Positions 30,769 to 34,742 of a DNA stretch of 34,742 bases are shown in pieces. How positions within the stretch are numbered: the stretch's first letter is position 1; every line of letters starts with the position of its first letter. The notes under the pieces are model-generated. The model was not told where the DNA came from. It worked only from the letters and a program-made list of their open reading frames with translations, and did not search any database. The translations under genes and the position numbers were made by a program. The DNA is from Amycolatopsis anabasis (lineage in GTDB: Bacteria; Actinomycetota; Actinomycetes; Mycobacteriales; Pseudonocardiaceae): contig NZ_VTHK01000079.1 of assembly GCF_009765355.1 (NCBI RefSeq), positions 1 to 34,742 on the forward strand, in the 5' to 3' direction.

Positions 30769-32391
30769 GTGACGCGGGTGGTTCGACTCCTCACCGCCCT
30801 GTGGCGGCGGCCGGTCGAGTTCGTCCGGGACACCGTCGACCGGGCACGCACGGCCTCCCTCCGCGGCATCCGGGCCGAGGTCGTGCTGATCGTGGTCTGC
30901 GTCGCGATCGACGCGGCCGGTGCCGGACTGGTCGACGAACGCCCCGGCTGGCAGATCATCGGGCTCGCGGTCCTGTACATCGTGCTGTTGCTGCTGCGGC
31001 GGGCGCTCCCCGCCGTCGCGCTGGTCCTCGGCGTGCCTCTGCTGTACACATGGGACCTCAGCCTGGCCACCGGGCTCGTCCTGGTCTACTGGGCCGGCTA
31101 CCGCATCATCCCCTGGCAACGAGCAGCTGCCGCGATCCTCCTCGCGATGGGTCTGATCGTCGTGCTCGCCATCGAGGACCAAGCGCCGTTCCTCGACGAG
31201 ACCGCCGGGCTGGACCTGCTGTTGCTGGTCGCCCTGGGCGTGGTGCTGCCCTTCCTGATCGGACTGTACGCCGCCCAACGCCGCCAGCTCGCCCAAGCGC
31301 TGGCCTGGCAGGACCGGCAGATCCGGCGCGAACGCTCGCTGCTGGCAACCCAGGCCCGGCTGCGGGAGCGCAACCGCATCGCCCAGGACATGCACGACGG
31401 GCTCGGCCACCGGCTGAGCCTGATCTCCCTGCTCACCGGCGTCGTCGAGCAGCACCGGAACCTGCCCGCCGAACTCCGCGGCACCGTCGGCACGCTGCAC
31501 ACCACCGCGCACAACGCCATCGACGAACTCCGCGACACCGTCGGCGCACTGGCCCCCGACAACGACCCCGCCGACCGGCCCGGCGCCCACACGGCCGAGG
31601 GGATCCCCGCCCTCGTGGACGCGGCCCGCGCCGCCGGTACCGACGTCGGCTACCACCACCTCGACCCACCGCCGGAACTGACCGCGGCGGCCAGCCATGC
31701 CGCCTACCGGGTCGTCCAAGAAGGACTGACCAACGCACACAAACACGCCGCCGGAGCGAGCATCACCGTGTCGGTGACCTACGAACCCGACGCGATGCTG
31801 GTCGAGGTCCGCAACGGCCCACCAGCATCCCCCACCGGGCAGACCACGCCGGGCACCAAGCTCGGCCTCATCGGGCTCGCCGAGCGAGTCCGGCTCACCG
31901 GCGGGATGCTGCACTCCGGCGGCACCCCGGACGGCGGCTTCCGGATCGCCGCGATGCTCCCGTACGACCCGAACCAGTCATCGTCCACAGCGGACGAACC
32001 GGACGCCGGCCAGGACGCCCCGGAAACCACGCGCCGCCCCCGCGTCCACGCCGGCACGGGATTCCTGATCGCCGCGGCCGCGTGCTTCCTCGGCGTGCTG
32101 GCCCTGTTCGGCTGGCTGGCGGCCAACGAGGACTTCAACGCCCTACCGAGGTCCGTCTACGACTCCGTGTCCGTCGGCGACAGCGAAGCCACGGTCACCG
32201 AGGTCCTGCCCGAACCCACCGAACCCATGATCACCGACCTCCGCATCGGAGCCCCACCCGAACCCCCGAACTCGACCTGCCGCTACTACCTCTCCGACGA
32301 GGAGAGACGCACCACCATGGAAGTCTTCGTATTCCGCTTCTGCTTCGCCGACAACACCCTCATCGAAAAGCAGACCTATACCCAACCGTAA
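30769..32391 (+). CDS. Histidine kinase (HisKA_3) with C-terminal membrane helix and BamE/SmpA-like tail
   Basis: I use the GTG at 30769, just after the upstream stop (540 residues); GTG 30733 is possible. Several N-terminal membrane helices (about 30-170) precede a coiled linker and the DHp domain with IAQDMHDGLGHRLSL (phospho-acceptor His209). The ATPase has GLTNAHKHA (N box) and GTKLGLIGLAERV. Unusually, the protein continues. A further membrane helix at about 430-452 (GFLIAAAACFLGVLALFGWL) is followed by an outside tail of about 85 residues with VSVGDSEATVTEVLPEP, TCRYYLS and FRFCFADNTLIEKQ, reminiscent of BamE/SmpA-like lipoprotein domains. Its stop overlaps the convergent LuxR gene by 32 nt. 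Confidence 0.88.
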   Translation: MTRVVRLLTALWRRPVEFVRDTVDRARTASLRGIRAEVVLIVVCVAIDAAGAGLVDERPGWQIIGLAVLYIVLLLLRRALPAVALVLGVPLLYTWDLSLATGLVLVYWAGYRIIPWQRAAAAILLAMGLIVVLAIEDQAPFLDETAGLDLLLLVALGVVLPFLIGLYAAQRRQLAQALAWQDRQIRRERSLLATQARLRERNRIAQDMHDGLGHRLSLISLLTGVVEQHRNLPAELRGTVGTLHTTAHNAIDELRDTVGALAPDNDPADRPGAHTAEGIPALVDAARAAGTDVGYHHLDPPPELTAAASHAAYRVVQEGLTNAHKHAAGASITVSVTYEPDAMLVEVRNGPPASPTGQTTPGTKLGLIGLAERVRLTGGMLHSGGTPDGGFRIAAMLPYDPNQSSSTADEPDAGQDAPETTRRPRVHAGTGFLIAAAACFLGVLALFGWLAANEDFNALPRSVYDSVSVGDSEATVTEVLPEPTEPMITDLRIGAPPEPPNSTCRYYLSDEERRTTMEVFVFRFCFADNTLIEKQTYTQP

Positions 32392-32686
32392 CGCCGACGG
32401 TTTCCGGGTATTCGAGCGTCGTGTGCGAGCCGTGGAAGATGCCGGTGTGGTAGGCGATGGCGACCGCATGGGCTCTGTTGCGCGCGCCGAGCTTGCGCAG
32501 GATGGTCCGGACGTGCGAGCGGACGGTCTCCACGGATCGGTACTGGTTCTTCGCGATCTCGGCATTCTTCTGCCCGCGGGCGATGGCTTCGAGAATGTCG
32601 AGTTCGATCGCGGTGAGTGGGTGGCGATCTCCGGACCGTCCCCGGATGGGGCGGAAACGGTCACCGCTCCCGCCCCACGCCGTCAT
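32360..32686 (-). CDS. LuxR-type HTH-only regulator
   Basis: This 108-residue protein has an ATG overlapping the stop of the DUF5684 gene (ATGA); no ribosome site of its own is visible, so translation is coupled. Residues about 23-80 form a LuxR/GerE DNA-binding domain: LTAIELDILEAIARGQKNAE and VETVRSHVRTILRKLGARNR. It has no receiver or ligand-binding domain. Such solo HTH proteins can bind DNA constitutively or modulate a related regulator. The gene runs 32 nt into the 3' end of the convergent kinase gene. It lies in a transcript started by composite promoter copy B. Confidence 0.85.
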   Translation of the reverse strand: MTAWGGSGDRFRPIRGRSGDRHPLTAIELDILEAIARGQKNAEIAKNQYRSVETVRSHVRTILRKLGARNRAHAVAIAYHTGIFHGSHTTLEYPETVGVTVGYRSAFR

Positions 32687-33057
32687 ACCGCGGCAACCTG
32701 GCGCGGTGCGGCGGCAGCCGGGCCCTGGTACTGGGCGCCCCCGAAGCCGAGGATCGGGTAGCCGATGAAGCCGAACAGGAACAGTCCGAAGAAACCGAAC
32801 GACGCCCCCTTGCCGTAGGACTTGGCGACGTTGACGGAGACGATGATGCCGACGACGATGTTCACCAGCGGAATGAGGAAGAGGATGATCCACCAGCCCG
32901 AGCGGCCCGCGATTTTGAGCAGGACGTAGAGGTCGTAGATCGGGATGATGGCGGCCCAGCCGGGACGGCCAGCCTTGCCGAACATCTTCCACATCCCGGC
33001 GATGGCCGGCACGGCCAGCGCGAGGCTGATCAGGGCGGTTGTGGTGTCGATGTCCAC
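32683..33057 (-). CDS. DUF5684 family membrane protein
   Basis: This 124-residue protein has a GTG start after a strong AAAGGAG site. There are three to four hydrophobic helices, with the family signature MWKMFGKAGRPGWAAIIPIY at about 22-41, followed by SGWWIILFLIPLVNIVVGII and FGFFGLFLFGFIGYPILGF. DUF5684 proteins are small membrane proteins of unknown function, sometimes called signal-peptidase-associated. The gene is translationally coupled to the LuxR-type HTH gene. Composite promoter copy B lies 86 nt before its start. Confidence 0.88.
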   Translation of the reverse strand: MDIDTTTALISLALAVPAIAGMWKMFGKAGRPGWAAIIPIYDLYVLLKIAGRSGWWIILFLIPLVNIVVGIIVSVNVAKSYGKGASFGFFGLFLFGFIGYPILGFGGAQYQGPAAAAPRQVAAV

Positions 33058-33143
33058 GGGTTCTCCTTTGTTATTCGGTCATTCGGCGCACGGCTGTCGA
33101 CTGCGTGGAAGGTAGCGACCTACCGGTCATGTGGTGAAGGAGC

Positions 33144-33194
33144 GAAAGAAACCGGGCGAAGTCAGATTTGGTGAATGCCGGATGTCAACCTTCG
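33144..33194 (-). promoter_or_regulatory. Composite promoter element, copy B
   Basis: Minus strand: CGAAGGTTGACAT begins at 33194, CCAAATCTGAC begins at 33171 (23 nt later) and TCTTTC begins at 33149 (22 nt later). It points to the DUF5684-LuxR operon, 86 nt before the GTG at 33057. From the last half-site on, CGGTTTCTTTCGC matches copy A (except for the first base). Confidence 0.7.
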
Positions 33195-33240
33195 AAAGCA
33201 TTCCCAAGGAATCCACTAGCCGGAAAAATGTCGCCGCACG

Positions 33241-34488
33241 CTAGGTCGAAGGTTCTCCGACATCGCCGAGTGCATAGGGCAGGATGGCCGCGACCCGGAA
33301 CCCGCCGTCGGGCGTGGGTTCCGCGTGCAGGATCCCCCCGGCGAGCCGGACGCGTTCGTTCAGCCCGATCAGGCCCAGCCTGGTGCCGGGCGGCGCCGGC
33401 CGGGCGTCCGGTGCGGGCGGGTCGTTGCGGACCTCCACCAGCAGGGCGTCGGGCTCGTAGTTGACCGAGACGGCGATGGGCGCTCCGGTGGCGTGCTTGT
33501 GCGCGTTGGTCAGTCCTTCCTGGACCAACCGATATGCGGCGCGGCTGACCGCCGCGGGCAGTTCCCGCGGCACGCCGTTGCGGCGGAAGTCCACTCGCGA
33601 CCCGGCCACCCGCGACCCCTCGACCAGTTGGGGCAGGGCGTCGACGGTGTGCGGGCCCAGTTCGTCGTTCCCCGCGGCCTCGGGCGCGAGCGCGCCGACC
33701 ATCGCGGCCAAGTCCACCACCGCGGCGAGCGCGGTCCGGTGCAGGCTGTGCACCATGGTCCGCGCACTCGCCGGCAGATCCGCCTCGACCTGCAAGGCGC
33801 CGGTCAGTACCGAAAGCAGGCTCAGCTGATGCCCCAGCCCGTCGTGCATGTCCCGCGCGATCCGGCCCCGCTCACGCAACCGGGCCTGCCGAACCATCAG
33901 GGACCGCTCGCGCCGCAGTTGCGCCTCGACCCGCGCCGAGGCCGTCGCCAGCCTCCGCCGCTGCTCGGCATACCGGCCACTCACCAGCGGCAGCAGGACC
34001 ACCACGGCGAACCCGGCCAACTCCCCCGCCGCACGGTCCGGCGCGGTCAGCACAAGGGAAGGCGGCAGGGACACCACCCACAGCAGCGCGCACACGACGA
34101 CGGCGGCCACGATCCGCCATCGGCCCCCCGGGTGGCGTCCGGCCGACCAGGCGCACACCGCCGCGGCCACGGCGCCTAACTGCGGCGGGCAAAGTATAAG
34201 AAGGAACACCGCCGCGCACAGTGCCGCCCGCGGAACGCTCGACCGCAGCACCACCAGCGCCGCGATCACCACGATCGGAACGGCATCGGGCAGATCGGGG
34301 CGACCGCCGGTCCGCACCAGCCCCACCGCCACCTCACCCGCGATCACCGCGACGACCAGAGACGCCTGACGCGCCACCACCCCCGGCGTCAGCCCGCGCA
34401 GGTCGTCGGCCACCGCGCGCAGGAACTCCGCGGCACTTCGTTGCGCGGTCGCCACCAGTCCGCGCACGAACTCCGGAAACCTACGCAC
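33241..34488 (-). CDS. Histidine kinase (HisKA_3), paralogue of the kinase at 30769
   Basis: This 415-residue protein has a GTG start after AGGG. Four to six membrane helices (about 40-170) precede a coiled linker RERSLMVRQARLRERGRIAR and the DHp motif RDMHDGLGHQLSL (His215). The ATPase has GLTNAHKHA and GTRLGLIGLNERV and ends soon after, with no additional C-terminal domain. The linker, DHp and ATPase segments are nearly the same as in the kinase at 30769-32391, so the two arose by duplication. No response regulator adjoins it in the window; it could share the regulator at 28749 or have one beyond the right edge. Copy D of the composite promoter starts 41 nt upstream, on the other strand. 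Confidence 0.9.
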   Translation of the reverse strand: MRRFPEFVRGLVATAQRSAAEFLRAVADDLRGLTPGVVARQASLVVAVIAGEVAVGLVRTGGRPDLPDAVPIVVIAALVVLRSSVPRAALCAAVFLLILCPPQLGAVAAAVCAWSAGRHPGGRWRIVAAVVVCALLWVVSLPPSLVLTAPDRAAGELAGFAVVVLLPLVSGRYAEQRRRLATASARVEAQLRRERSLMVRQARLRERGRIARDMHDGLGHQLSLLSVLTGALQVEADLPASARTMVHSLHRTALAAVVDLAAMVGALAPEAAGNDELGPHTVDALPQLVEGSRVAGSRVDFRRNGVPRELPAAVSRAAYRLVQEGLTNAHKHATGAPIAVSVNYEPDALLVEVRNDPPAPDARPAPPGTRLGLIGLNERVRLAGGILHAEPTPDGGFRVAAILPYALGDVGEPST

Positions 34489-34528
34489 GAAAAGACCCTA
34501 GAAAGCGCGTTCCCGATCTGTCGTCAGC

Positions 34529-34579
34529 CGGAAGTCACTCAAACTCGTCGGCAAAAGTTGACAAAGCCCGTCATCTTTC
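34529..34579 (+). promoter_or_regulatory. Composite promoter element, copy D
   Basis: Plus strand: CGGAAGTCACTC begins at 34529, CAAAAGTTGACA begins at 34552 (exactly 23 nt later) and TCTTTC begins at 34574 (22 nt later). It points out of the window to the right, so the next gene there should be a further member of the set. Confidence 0.68.
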
Positions 34580-34742
34580 TTCAACAAGGGACGGAAGCGC
34601 GACGCGAACGCCGACGGTGACGGAACGAGCGGGCCACCTCCCGCATGACCCGGGCGGCCAGGTAGCCGAGTTCACCGGCCGGTACGGGACCGGCAGAGGA
34701 AGGGGGTGGAGGGTAGGTGTCTGGAACCGGAGGGCGTGCCTT
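34580..34742. other. Right edge, leader of an unseen gene
   Basis: No complete gene. A purine-rich stretch near 34694-34716 (GAGGAAGGGGGTGGAGGG) with GTG codons after it could be the ribosome site and start of a plus-strand gene served by promoter copy D. Too little is visible to name it. Confidence 0.3.

Noticed and set aside
1..34742. tRNA, rRNA, CRISPR arrays, intact insertion sequences or phage genes
   Set aside because: Looked for direct repeats with regular spacers, transposase or integrase motifs and tRNA-like cloverleaf sequence. None was convincing.

Overview
The window is high-GC actinomycete DNA. Coding regions are dense and G/C-biased at third positions, GTG starts are common, and genes overlap as ATGA or GTGA. 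The families present (AfsR/SARP regulator, TAP-type secreted peptidases, DUF2867, DUF4436, DUF5684, F420-type nitroreductase, NarL two-component systems) point to an actinomycete such as an Amycolatopsis-like member of the Pseudonocardiaceae. That placement is inference. No rRNA, tRNA, CRISPR array, intact insertion sequence, phage gene or PKS/NRPS gene was seen, so the SARP-type regulator is not evidence of a biosynthetic cluster here.

Layout. 1-3.3 kb: a truncated metal-dependent (de)carboxylase-type amidohydrolase, a small DUF2867-like protein, an esterase relic and a regulator with two complete TetR DNA-binding domains. 3.4-7.0 kb: a 1047-residue AfsR/SARP regulator, translationally coupled to a DUF2867 gene whose middle has been inverted. 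7.1-11.8 kb: a TcmP-like methyltransferase, an alpha/beta hydrolase, and a minus-strand oxidation operon (AhpD-like protein, zinc alcohol dehydrogenase, broken aldehyde dehydrogenase). 11.8-12.1 kb: an 18-bp perfect hairpin and a 109-nt nested palindrome. 12.3-15.5 kb: a lipoprotein/secreted-protein pair, a relic of a second lipoprotein copy, an F420-type nitroreductase, and remnants of a GlxA/AraC regulator and an MFS exporter. 15.5-17.8 kb: an imine-reductase-like enzyme divergent from an HxlR repressor with a clear operator, then an AraC regulator. 17.9-21.7 kb: a Tat-exported molybdenum aldehyde oxidoreductase of the PaoABC (YagTSR) type. 21.8-27.6 kb: a secreted SGNH hydrolase, a TetR-like protein, a peptidoglycan-binding secreted protein, a mosaic of VanZ, sulfatase and unknown gene pieces, a CPBP protease and a secreted tripeptidyl-peptidase-like enzyme.

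27.6-34.7 kb looks like one envelope-signalling module. It holds a DUF1345 membrane protein, a small membrane or exported protein, a NarL-type response regulator, a DUF4436 membrane protein coupled to a histidine kinase with an extra C-terminal transmembrane segment and BamE/SmpA-like tail, a DUF5684 membrane protein coupled to a LuxR-type HTH-only protein, and a second paralogous histidine kinase. Four copies of one composite promoter element lie here: two GAAAGTC-type half-sites exactly 23 nt apart, then TCTTTC 22-23 nt further on. Each points into a gene of the module or out of the right edge, which implies a compact, apparently undescribed regulon.

A second theme is decay. At least eight gene relics lie between intact genes (frameshifts, deletions, one in-place inversion, one triple fusion). 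Two of them are copies of genes still intact elsewhere in the window. This fits an accessory or chromosome-arm region with repeated illegitimate recombination.
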